From Notospermus geniculatus (Eukaryota; Nemertea; Pilidiophora; Heteronemertea; Lineidae), in assembly GCA_002633025.1 (NCBI GenBank), contig NMRB01000121.1, positions 103,219-167,218 of the forward strand: a stretch of 64,000 bases of DNA. Direction: 5' to 3'. Positions 48,312 through 59,613 of the stretch are shown piece by piece (the stretch's first letter is position 1; each line of letters starts with the position of its first letter). Below the pieces are notes generated by a model. That model worked only from the letters and a program-made list of their open reading frames with translations. It had not been told where the DNA came from and did not search any database. A program made the position numbers and the translations under genes.

Positions 48312-49212
48312 AGCAATGTCTTTCACCTTAGAAACCCGATTCTATTTCATATTGCATACATGTAGATATTTATCATAGTCATTTTGGGTTTTTTCGAAAG
48401 GAAGACCCATGTTGCGAGGAAAAAATAGAAAGGATGTATTGTTATAGGAAGTTCTTTCGGAACTGCAACTTTTCTTGGACGTCATGTATCCAACTCCACA
48501 TTCATCATTCTTGTAGATACTGTTGTCTTCCATATGAATTATTTCATATATTAAAGTTTAATACACCGACATGCAGGTCACAATATTTCATAATTAGTCC
48601 TGATGTACGATTCGCATAGCCTTCCGTGTTCACCGCTGGACCGTCGAGAGCAATTAAGATGCGTTAATAATGTAAACATGTGATGGTGCCGCGTTGCTTT
48701 TGTCCATGAAACTGGCCCATTGACAACCACCTAGCGTGGGGTGGCACATGGCGCCACAGCAAGACCTGTGTGTGTTGTATTGTGCGCCATTCAATGTTTT
48801 TCTATTGCTGTGCATGATTCTTTTCTGCTGCAATTCCACCGAGGACAAAGCCTGAGAGAACAATGTTGCTTTTCCTAGTAATACTTGGCTGAATCGTGTG
48901 GCGACTGGAGGCACCAATAAAACTTCATTTATCTATATTTGAAATGGGCTCAGGTGAATAAGGATGCAGATATCGTATATGATAAAGCCTGCCTCGTTAT
49001 TTCCAACTTTTTTTCCAACCCAATTGTAATATCTGACGTGGGGGACCATAGCGCGAAGTTGATCCATGCAGATTCTAGGAGATGCTGGCTGTTCACGATC
49101 GGTATGTCCTCGAAGGTTGCACAGTCGGGAAGCCCGCAGTCGCTGATGTCACTCTACGACACCGTCAACCGAATGGGATTAGTCTGTTCATAGAATAGGG
49201 CCATTAGTACAG

Positions 49213-49302
49213 TGTATCCTTTGTTCAACAGAAAATATAAGTATATACATACTTGTTAAGTCAAAATGTGATACTTATCTTTTGCTGAACAAAGGATAAG
49301 TG
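49213..49302. repeat. Hairpin of ATCCTTTGTTCA arms, copy 1
   Basis: TATCCTTTGTTCAACAGAAA and the complement AAAGGATA region form about 29-base imperfect arms. The partner is 55851-55936. It may be the core of an old MITE bounded by GGGCC words (49198 and about 49430). Confidence 0.6.
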
Positions 49303-52279
49303 TCACACTTAGACTTAAGTAGGCCCAGATTCATAATGGAATTAAGTCCAAGTGTGGTACTTATCTTTTGTTTAAATACAATAGATGGGTGTGTTGTACT
49401 TTCACTTAAGTTCTTTTGTGAATGTGGGCCCTGACCACTGTAGGAAGTGTTTACGAACTGATGCTTTAGATATGAACCAACTTGTTTATATATACATGTA
49501 AGTACATGTAGATTGGTAGCTTCAAAACGTTCAATTCAAAGCTTTTCAGAGGTACACGGCTCGTTGCAGCTGATAACAATTCGTGCAATACCGGCTACAG
49601 TTCCTCAGACTAACATCTGTTACAGTGAACACTAATAGAGCCGGGAGCGTAGCACATGCAGCAAACTATTCATTATTCATTCGAAATCATCTAATGATTA
49701 CCCGAAACTTTTTGATGTAACTCTGTTCATTGTTCAGGGATCCGCTTCAGTAATGGCGCTATAAAGGATCTTCAACAAGGGAATCGATAGACTTGGTGTA
49801 TTTATACTCCAAGCTGTCTGTTTTATTCCAAGTCTTTATCAGGTGTATCAAATATACTTGCGAACTTATAAGTAACATGGTAGATTGTGTACGGATGTAA
49901 GGAAGATTTGGCATAGTTAGAATGAACTACTGTTTATCATTTTCAATGACTTCACCTTGATTCTGCAAAATGCAACATCTAGGATCGTTTGTAACGGGAG
50001 GAAGGTCTTAGAGGGATTTACCATCGCCCTGACCAGGGGCGGATCCAGGGATTTTTGCAAGGGGTGGGGTGTCTGCGGATAAATGTTCTGAGATGCGATT
50101 TCTGGGCAATCCCGACGAAATAGGCCTATTTATGGTTGCCGAGAGCAAGGGGTCTGGAGCACCTTGACCCCACCCCACCCCACTTGATCCACGCTTGCTG
50201 ACTATAGCAAGGTATGAAAAGTAGCAACGTCCTCCTTTTTTAAAATCCATCCAGGTGTCGCTCTTGCTAGTCAAAATAAGCACACGAGGCAATTTCCAAA
50301 CCCGAAGTAACGTACATTTCAAGCTTTGTCCTTTTGTACTCCTGGGTTGCCAGACTTTGTTGTAGGTAGAGTAAACCACACTGCTGACATTATGGCCTCG
50401 AGGCATCGGGGATTCTGCTCCAAGTTTTGCAAGCAGTTTCATTTTAATACCTGATTGTTCCTTGCTCCTTTCTCGATGTACACTTCGTTGGGATAGACAA
50501 AAGATGTTTGGCTTTGTTAGGCTTAGAGACATCAAGTTATAAATTTGTTGGGGTGTCATTAGGCTCTTCTGAGTCATGTCTTTGAACACAAGCACCGATC
50601 CCCAAGCAGCCAATTGTAAAAGACAAAAGTCAGGAACAGTTGATGGTTGACGTACGCCCTTGGATTACGGGCGGAGATGCACGTCAGTGACAGTCAAGCA
50701 TCATCAAATCAACCACATCTTATCACGGTCTACCCAACTACCACCCTCCGTGCTCTTAATAGCCATGTTATCTCGCTCGATGAACAAGATCCACATGACC
50801 AGTCCCTGTGAGATACGACACCGATAATTTCGAACCAAAAGAAAGCAAAATATCATTTTCTTAACGAACTTCCCACAAAGAAAAATAGAATAATCCTAAT
50901 AATTATGCCAATCGGGCCGCCTGGGGACAAGAGTATTACAGATTTTTTGTCCGCAAAAACTAATCAGAGAAAACCATTACCACTGCCATGTCAAGAATGC
51001 AGCGCACAATTCGCGTCATCTTCACAAAAGCTCAATCTTCAGGGACAACATCAGCCTAAGATGAGGAAATTGACCCAGCCAGTCTTTGGCAGAGTGAAAT
51101 ACACAAGATAGGTCGTGCACATAAAGCGTGTCCTATTGATTGTGCCAGTGACACAATGCCAATGGTTGGTAATTTTCTGTCGCGGTATTTGTCAGAGTAT
51201 TGACCAATGAACTGTAGCTTGACAGACATGCGACAACCAGGCCAGGACAATGCGTTTCTCGATTGATCCCAGCATCTCCAAGTTACTGAATTTTTCCATG
51301 TATTCAAGCCTTGCAAAGACTTTCAAAAATTATCCAAAGAAAATGAGACTGCCCATAAAAGTACTCAAGACTGGTGAGTGTACTGTGCCCCCAGTTATAC
51401 GGCACGACAATGCACTATAAAATACACGTTTGTCCACCTGCCTATTGTCACAGACAAAAGACAATAGGCCCTAGCCCACGTAAGCTTAAATATATACACG
51501 GTATACGCCGGTTAACAATGGCTTCACCGTAGGAACCCTTTGTGAAGCTTTTGTTAGCAAGTGCATGTAAGGAAGAGTAAGAAAAGGAACGAACCAAGAT
51601 ATTTTGTATAGATGTGCTTTCTTTTCTATCTAAAATGGGTTTGCTGAGGCTGGAGGCCCTATTACGCAGCAAAAGTAGAAAAATCGAGTCGTGATTCGTT
51701 GGTGGTGAGATATTTTCCCCTGCGTTAGATTTGTTGAACGAATAATTTAGATCAGTCCTACTGCAAGCGCAACCTTTTTTGAAAAAAAACACTGGTTTAG
51801 CCTCACACCCCACGCCACTCTCACTGAAAAATCCATCATTACGACTGGTTTGCGTACACGCTCGGGGTAAGGAGCCGCTTCCCCGGGTGTCTGCTCACTG
51901 TTGTTCGGTGTGACATGTTTTACACCGAGTTCATTGGTTTCAATCAGGCGAGAACTGGCTGCGGGAGCGAAGGAATCAATTTTACTGATGAAACTGGTAA
52001 ACGTGGTAAATATAACTGTCTGGCGTCCGGAGTCTGACTCCAGCTTAAATTACATTATTTAACCCTTTTTGGAAGAAGGATACATGTAGCGAGACCCTAA
52101 GTGTACATTAAGGAAGAAAACTTCATAAGCAGTTGAATAGGCTACACTGTACGTTGGCTAAGGGACTGTATGTACGTTGATCATCGTGTTGTACCTTTCC
52201 AACATAGCATCGTACTTGTCTCCGTACCACATTGACAATGTTGTGTACAATAAGTTCGTAGTTACTTAATGTTACCTTA

Positions 52280-52430
52280 AGGAGGTTTAGAAATCAAACG
52301 ATAAACGTAAACGTTATCGACAACGTTATTTTTGTACCGAAAATGCAATATAAAATCTAGTTAATGTGTAGTATGAAAAATAACGTTGTCGTAAAGTTTA
52401 CGCTTATCGTTTGATAAACGTAACCTTCCT
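52280..52430. mobile_element. MITE, GGGAG family, copy 4
   Basis: Paralogue of 45818-45965, flanked by TA. The right arm contains a patch GATAAACGTAA that matches the left arm in direct orientation, replacing the expected GATTTCTAAAC. Confidence 0.85.
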
Positions 52431-53328
52431 TATTGATGCCATCTTGGCGTTACATAGGCCAAGATCTATTTTATACGTGTATATGCATGCACTCACGATG
52501 CCGCGGGAAAGCAACTCCGCTGTAACACAAAACAACTCATGTTAATGCATTTGAGTTTTTACCAAGGCAAACTTCATCTTTTTCATGAACACGACAAAAT
52601 TTTAAAGAAAAATGAAATTCATGTACAATGCGAACGCGATGATGAATAAATATCCCACGAAATGAGACTAACAATGTAAACAGACTTGTGAGAAAATGGC
52701 ATGTCTATTTCACAATGTATTAAAAGGTAGTAATAATAGTTATCATGACGGGAAGCGTTCCTTGCTGTTCTGAATTATTTAATCTGCAAACAAACAACAT
52801 TCACAATGGATATCAGCTCCGTAGACAAAACGTTTGACAGCGATATACCGGAACTACCCCCAGGGTGTATTTATCCTGTTCGGCTGTGCCTCAGGACCGA
52901 GATAGGTGCACACACACGTTTGTCAATAACAACTGTGCAATGGAAAAGCCAAGCGCGGTAGAGACAATACATCGGAGCTGAAAGTCGACGCTGGCGAATT
53001 AGTGCAGCATTGTTTCAATTGGGATCTTTAACTTTGCATTGCGGTTCTCATGGCAACACAAGAACCTTCTCTAGCTTTGCCCTTTGTTGGTTGTATTAGC
53101 CTCGTTTCTTTCTTAGGAGAAGCGACTTGGGATATGTCCTCGAACAATACTGAAATTAACACTTGTGAAGCGTAACCGAAAGGAAAACATAGCTGTAGGG
53201 ATGATCAGATACAGAGGGCTTTCTGTTTTGTCCATTTCACTTTGCAGACGAGCGCTTTCTAATTACAGTTAATTAATTAACCCGGGTGAAGCAATTACAA
53301 AGTACAAGAAACTCTCTAGTCATTTTAA

Positions 53329-53714
53329 AGATGGCGTATCATGGGTATTTTCGCGGGCCACGAAAATCGTTGTGTATTTACATTTTGTTTGTTGTGCCCA
53401 GTCTTTCTCTGCCTTATTGTTGGTAACATGCCCTTTAGAAATTCATTTCATACCGAAAGTATTCAATTTGGTGGGTTGGCATGTCCCAAAATAACATAGG
53501 GCCGTATGCACCAACAAAAAATTTCTTGAACTCAGGTTGAGCCACCGCTTTTCAATTGTTCAGGTTTGCCAGGGCATGATGTGACAATGGAAAAGTTGTG
53601 GCTCAACCTGAGCTCAATATAATCTTCATTTGGTGCATATGGCCCACAATGTACATGTGAACATCCATGTTTACAAACATTGAATGTAAACAATGAAGTC
53701 ATGATACATTATCT
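53329..53714. mobile_element. MITE with TTAA target site, copy 4, with nested insertion
   Basis: TTAA at 53325-53328 and 53715-53718. It is interrupted by the GGGCCGTAT element at 53499-53645. Confidence 0.8.
53499..53645. mobile_element. MITE with GGGCCGTAT ends, nested copy
   Basis: GGGCCGTATGCACC and the complement of GGTGCATATGGCCC mark the ends. Inner arms TCAGGTTGAGCCAC are matched by GTGGCTCAACCTGA. It lies inside the TTAA element. Flanks are ATA and ACA, and uninterrupted relatives read AACATAATG, so a 3-base duplication is likely. Confidence 0.85.
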
Positions 53715-54876
53715 TTAATAGGTACATGTATTAAACTTAGACGAACCGCTGTATCGTCATCAAGGTTGAATACCATTTAAACAGTCATACAATATTGAAT
53801 ATGTGGGTTATTACAATAGCAAATTTATTATGCATGAATAGTTATAACTGCTAAGTGAATTCGCAGTCAAAGTGTGAAGGCTATAGATTGAGATTTATGC
53901 TAACGTCAACAACACCATGAAGTATGGACAGCCATTGAGATTAAAACCAGCGTAAACTTATCGCATGTTAACATAAAGCCGCTGACGTGGAAAAATAAAT
54001 GAGAAAGGTAATTAAATAGATACTAATGAAAATAAATTCACGGCCTTAAACCGACGTCGTAAATTTTAATATACGTCCGGAGTGATAAGAATGTGCATGA
54101 CTAATACATTTATGACATCCAATGACACATATGTGTAACGCGCATGACAAGTTTTTAAAAAATGAAATTTCAAAATGACAAGTCCTGTCGATAACGAATA
54201 GTGCAATTTGTAATTGTGTCCTCCAGAAGACAGGTGAATTAGAAGTTTTACTAACAGTCCATTGGTGGACGCGTCTCATTTGTCTAACTGATGCCGAGGA
54301 GTGATAACCAGGTATTAGTCATATCAAAATTCCGCACAGTGACTGGTGCGTTTTTTTCAATTATGACAATGGGGACGAGACTGCCCAGTACAAAGATAAA
54401 CGTCATCATAAATTAATGTAGTGCATTTCATCGTTTTCCTATAAAATGACGGGACGAGGTCGCACTGAAATTGCCAATCCATCAAAATATGACTACCGAG
54501 TATCAACTTGGGAAAGACAATTACTTTTCCTTATAGAAGTTTTTATGGCGGATGCTGAGGTTCACCAATGTCATACACTCGTCTACGACGTCTTCACTTA
54601 TCCACACTGACAAATAGCCGAGGCAAACAAATGAGAATTTAATTTCATTCCCCGTGGAGTAAATTTAGTTGAAGAAAAATGATCAGGAGGTGGCTAGCCA
54701 CCCTGAACGTGACGATTCGTACCATCTTAGCACGTTGCTCGTTTCAGTAATGGTCTTGACGACAATGCATCATTTTTCATTATTAGCTTAAAGTGACAAT
54801 TTTTTTGATGGGCTACTTTGTTGAGAAAAGTTTTCAAATCTCAGTTTGTTTATGGACCATTTCATAAATTTTTATC

Positions 54877-54964
54877 ATCATTGCCTAGTGGTTAAGGCGT
54901 GCTGCCCCTTAGTGCTGGCGATTGATGCCTCATGCGAGGGTCCGTGGGTTCGAATCTGGTAGGA
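54877..54964 (+). ncRNA. tRNA-like sequence (SINE head or tRNA pseudogene), copy 2
   Basis: Paralogue of 48225-48311. The B-box is GGGTTCGAATC, closer to the tRNA consensus than copy 1. Stem pairing is still poor. Confidence 0.55.
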
Positions 54965-55947
54965 AGCAATGTCTTTCACCTTAGAAACCCGGTTCTATTT
55001 CATATTGCATATTGCATAGATATTTATCATAGTCATTTTGGGTTTTTTCGAAAGGAAGACCCATGTTGCGAAGAAAAAATAGAAAGGATGTATTGTTGTA
55101 GGAAGTTCTTTCGGAACTGCAACTTTTCTTGGACGTCATGTATCCAACTCCACATTCATCATTCTTGTAGATACTGTTGTCTTCCATATGAATTATTTCA
55201 TATATTAAAGTTTAATACACCGACATGCAGGTCACAATATTTCATAATTAGTCCTGATGTACGACGTGTTCACCGCTGGACCGTCGAGAGCAATTAAGAT
55301 GCGTTAATAATGTAAACATGTGATGGTGCCGCGTTGCTTTTTGTCCATGAAACTGGCCCATTGACAACCACCTAGCGTGGGGTGGCACATGGCGCCACAG
55401 CAAGACCTGTGTGTGTTGTATTGTGCGCCGTTCAATGCTTTTCTATTGCTATGCATGATTCTTTTCTGCTGCAATTCCACCGAGGACAAAGCCTGAGAGA
55501 ACAATGTTGGTTTTCCTAGTAATACTTGGCTGAATCGTGTGGCGACTGGAGGCACCAATAAAACTTCATTTATCTATATTTAAAATGGGCTCAGGTGAAT
55601 AAGGATGCAGATATCGTATATGATAAAGCCTGCCTCATTATTTCCAACTTTTTTTCCAACCCAATTGTAATATCTGACGTGGGGGACCATAGCGCGAAGT
55701 TGATCCATGCAGATTCTAGGACATGCTGGCTGTTCACGACCGGTATGTCCTCGAAGGTTGCACAGTTGGGAAGCCCGCAGTCGCTGATGTCACTCTACGA
55801 CACCGTCAACCGAATGGGATTATAGTCTGTTCATAGAATAGGGCCATTAGTATCCTTTGTTCAACAGAAAATATAAGTATATACATACTTGTTAAGTCAA
55901 AATGTGATACTTATCTTGTGCTGAACAAAGGATAAGTGTCACACATA

Positions 55948-56066
55948 GGCCCGTATTCTAGAACGTTCCTTAACTTTAAGGTCCACCTTAAATCTATTGT
56001 TCTCGATGGTTTTACAATAGACTTAAGGTCGACCTTAACGTTAAGGAACGTTCTAGAATACGGGCC
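55948..56066. mobile_element. MITE with GGCCCGTATTCTAG ends, copy 1
   Basis: GGCCCGTATTCTAGAACGTT and its complement form the ends, with inner arms around TAAGGTCGACCTTA-like words. ATA flanks both sides (55945-55947 and 56067-56069). The empty site in copy 1 (49309-49311) is TTA. A TWA 3-base duplication is characteristic of PIF/Harbinger. Confidence 0.9.
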
Positions 56067-56409
56067 ATAGACTTAAGTAGGCCCAGATTCATAATGGAAT
56101 ACAATAGATGGGTGTGTTGTACTTTCACTTAAGTTCTTTTGTGAATGTGGGACCTGACCACTGTAGGAAGTGTTTACGAACTGATGCTTTAGATATGAAC
56201 CAACTTGTTTATATATGAGTACATGTAGATTGGTAGCTTTAAAACGTTCAATTCAAAGCTTTTCAGAGGTACACGGCTCGTTGCAGCTGATAACAATTCG
56301 TGCAATACCGGCTACATTTCCTCAGACTAACATCTGTTACAGTGAACACTAATAGAGCCGGGAGCGTAGCACATGCAGCAAACTATTCATTATTCATTCG
56401 AAATCATCT

Positions 56410-56836
56410 GACTCAAAAAGATAGGAAATGAATAAAACAATGACTACAGTGTAATCGCATCTATTCTGGTCAAGTGTCTCCTTGAACACGAATGTAAATT
56501 GCATTTTATTGCAAATGCCTTTGTCTTCTTCCGTCTGAAGTGTCGCATTTAGGATTTCAATTGGTGATTTGAGTGGAATGAACTCGCTGTATTACGATCG
56601 AAGTGATATGAAGATGTTCCCACATTACTTTGACCGCGTCGTACAAAGGGTCATGGTTTTATTATGTTCTTAATGGCGTCATGGTAGTACCGCGGTGGTG
56701 TAACATATGTAGTTGTTCCCGTCTGTAAATGTTCCCCAACAAGAGGGAAGGGAATTTTGATTTTGATTTGATTTGAAGGGAATGAAACGCAACTTTATAA
56801 CAGGGTACAGACACAAACGCGTCTATTTTTTGCTTA
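56410..56836. other. Single-copy stretch, no gene recognised
   Basis: Short frames only. A TTTTGATTTTGATTTGATTTGA tract lies near 56756. Confidence 0.5.
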
Positions 56837-56985
56837 TGCCCGTTGTACACGATCAAATTTTTCATCCAATTTTTTGGAAATTCAGATTCCTGGCCTATTG
56901 GGGCTTCGGTGTATAAACCCGCATGTAGACCTTATTGAGCATATTCAGAAAATTGGATGAAAAATTTGGTCGTGTACAGCAGGCA
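56837..56985. mobile_element. MITE, ACACGATCCAATTTTTC family, copy 2
   Basis: Ends TGCC...GGCA with arms TGTACACGATCAAATTTTTC and complement, flanked by TTA (56834-56836 and 56986-56988). It lacks the TACATGTA octamer present in the copy at 36805-36960. Confidence 0.85.
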
Positions 56986-59205
56986 TTAACGTTTCCCAAG
57001 CAATGCGGAAACACAAAGCGATAAAACCAAGCCGACGTTACAATACTGTCGTGAGAGCGTACAGTGTACACCCTTTCGGCAATCTGATATCGACACTGTT
57101 GATTTAAATAGACATTTGCAACCATTTAGCGATTGAAGTCTTCAGGACTAAAAGCGGCACAGTAAAAAACCAGCCGTCTGTAATTGTACATCGTAACTGT
57201 TGGATCCCTTATTACAATGATTACATCGCACGGATGCGATATAAAAAACCCTGTCTCCGCTACGGAACTACACGGTTTCCTCTCGTGGCTCAAATGACAC
57301 AGTTTTGCCGTAAGCGTATTTGGACCCAACACGTTTTTCATAATTCAATCTCCAGGCAGAGTTATGGTTGCTGTTCCTGTATACCGTGGAGGATGGCTTG
57401 CTTCGAGGCAGGAACAACACGCCATAGCGGTATTTCGTACTTAGGAATACAGGGGCTGTCGATGAAAAAAAAATCGAGGCGGTGCACTGTCGACCAAAAA
57501 AATCGAGCTGGTGCACAAGTATGTGACATGTATGGCATGTACCAGGCAATCAGTTTATCAGCTCTTCCGACAGCAGTCGTGTTTATATTCTCCACTCAGC
57601 TAAAGAGACTCTTTACTAATTTCCAATCACTTTACCACGGCAATCAATCGGCCAGTCTGACTTGACCCACTTCTTCAACACAAAAACGTACAAAAATGTT
57701 CAAACATACTCTCTCAAGTTAAGACGAAATAATCTTAATGCTGCACGAAACGAAGACACAGATATTCGACGAAGCATAAATATGCCTCGATAGGATTGAA
57801 AGGGATGCCAAGTCTCCTTTGATGCAGCTCTTCTATTGGCATTCCAACCGCATAGGTTCCTTTTAGGATCTGTCTTATAAACGTCAAGAAGACAAGGATA
57901 AATAAAAGATACATGTACTCTTGTATATTTCAGGATGAGCACTTACGCTTGTACATGTTTAGCGTAGATTTGAATTCTACCGGTGACTTTGGAAGATCGC
58001 ATTGCCTGCATAGCGATATTGGCATTTGTGATAAAGGCGACTTGCATAGCCTTGTGGTTACGTCCTCTTAGCAAGCGGCCTGTCCAGCCTTGGCCACTAA
58101 GGCTAGCCTTGGCTCTTCATGCCGTCGCATAGGACGGTAAGCCGTGGTCCTTGTGCTTGTACCTTTGCAAGGGCTAGTAAAAGTCCCCATCCAAGTGAGG
58201 AACATTCGTAGCTTGAGAGATGCGATGCATTCTTCCGCACATACCCCGGCCAATACTGCTTCGCTTCGGCCCTGGCATGCCTGGTGCCAGTCATTGCCAG
58301 TCGAAAAACTGTTTGGGGGCCGACAGTGTGATCCGGCATGGCATTCCCATTCGTTTGGGTTGCATTGTACCTCTCCCCTATTACCGGTGTGAGAGCAGAG
58401 ACGGTACCGCCAGATACAATCGGTGTGGGCTACACCATCTCAAATTTATGCAACATTCTCGTGGCAGTCAGTCATTTAACAAAAATCTATTTTGCAGAAA
58501 GAGTACAATGTAATTAATGACAACGAGACCCAACCCGAAGGAAAACTGTAGCTTTATTTCAGAACCCACAAGAAACACTGTAATTGTGATGCTAATTGCA
58601 TGCATAGACGCAGTTAGTTAACTAGCAGCTGATGATTAAAAAAGACTACGATCGATTACAGACACCAATTGTGTTTATAGCTAGCATGGGTTATCCTGAT
58701 CTAAGTCAGACCACATTCTTTTGACACAGCATATCCGTGCAAAAAAGTTGTTGATCGTTTGTTTGCGTGTTTCGTTGGGAGGCCGCCGAGATGATGGAAG
58801 TTGCCACGAGCTTGGTCTCTGTTCTTTGTATCAGCTATCGCCGTCGGCTTTGCCTAGCGGACCGAAAATTTGTGGGAAACTATGGAATGGACCAACAGTC
58901 TGGATAGTGTCCTGTCCTCTGGAGTGGCTGAGTTGGATCCCTTGGCACGTGTGGCCCAACAATGGGTTTATCATTACTGGTGAATAGTCATTAGTAGATG
59001 GGGTTTAGTATCCAGCAATGAATCTACTTACTTTTTAAGCTGGTAATAGACACTGTCACTGGTTAAATACGGTCATTACACACGCAACAAAAGAGTGACC
59101 ACAAGTAGGCTGACTCAGTAGATTATCTGTCCACTTTAGGCTGCATGGATTGGACTATAGGCCACAGGGGGTACACCACAAGTTGACAGATTGTGGCATA
59201 AATCG
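56986..59205. other. Single-copy stretch, no gene confirmed
   Basis: A 143-codon plus frame (57234-57665) overlaps minus frames and has no recognised domain. At 58138-58190 a short block (TAAGCCGTGG...TAAAAG...CCCC) resembles 5888-5935 and 14943-14990, a small dispersed repeat. Confidence 0.4.
57457..57516 (+). repeat. Two-unit tandem duplication, about 30 bases each
   Basis: TGTCGATGAAAAAAAAATCG then AGGCGGTGCAC is followed by TGTCGACCAAAAAAATCGAG then CTGGTGCAC. Confidence 0.75.
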
Positions 59206-59214
59206 AGGCCATTC

Positions 59215-59523
59215 CATCTTCGATAATCGAAGGCCGATCTGCTCACCACTGCGTTACATCGCACATCACCCTTCGAGAAATTGACCGGTCCACGGTGAAT
59301 CCGCTGCCTCTCGAAGAGGAGGCCAATCAGAACCGGCGGTGTGTAAAATTTGAATCGTGGTACAAATAGTGGTAGCCGAAGACCCGATATAAAGTGCAAT
59401 ATGATTGGTCGACCGGTAAAGTTGGCATCGTACCAAGATACGCCGTGGACCAGTCAATTTCTCGAAGGGTGATGTGCGATGTAACGCAGTGGTGAGCAGA
59501 TCGGCCTTCGATTATCGAAGATG
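59215..59523. mobile_element. Mutator-like MITE, about 80-base TIRs and 9-base target duplication, copy 1
   Basis: The terminal repeats start CATCTTCGATAATCGAAGGC and run about 80 bases with about one mismatch. AGGCCATTC stands on both sides (59206-59214 and 59524-59532). Long TIRs with a 9-base duplication are typical of Mutator-like elements. No transposase is encoded in the 309 bases. Confidence 0.85.
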
Positions 59524-59576
59524 AGGCCATTCATGCAACGACGATTTCCCTTGATTCTATACTGTGCAAATTAGAT

Positions 59577-59613
59577 GTACATGTACATGTACATGTACAT
59601 GTACATGTACATG
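59577..59613 (+). repeat. (TACATG)n microsatellite
   Basis: About six head-to-tail TACATG units. In the other copy (61852-61865) only TACATATACATG remains. Confidence 0.95.

Larger units (their letters stand above)
43075..49692 (+). repeat. Duplication 2, copy 1 (6.6 kb)
   Basis: It starts ATGATTACCCGAAAC and ends CGAAATCATCT. It is followed after a single base by the same start sequence (49694). It carries a private retroposed insertion (44696-44830) and lacks the MITEs at 53499-53645 and 55948-56066. The longest open frames are not maintained in the other copy, so no coding constraint is evident. Confidence 0.97.
49694..56409 (+). repeat. Duplication 2, copy 2 (6.7 kb)
   Basis: Direct repeat of 43075-49692 with private MITEs at 53499-53645 and 55948-56066 and without the retroposed insert. 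Some blocks (for example 50700-51160) are nearly identical to copy 1. Confidence 0.97.

Noticed and set aside
50008-50613. 201-codon minus frame
   Set aside because: The matching region of copy 1 (43304-43699) is broken by frame changes. The frame includes a CAGGGGCGGATCCAGG transposon-end word, and there is no domain.
57234-57665. 143-codon plus frame
   Set aside because: Three overlapping open frames on both strands and no family signature; it includes a 30-base tandem duplication.
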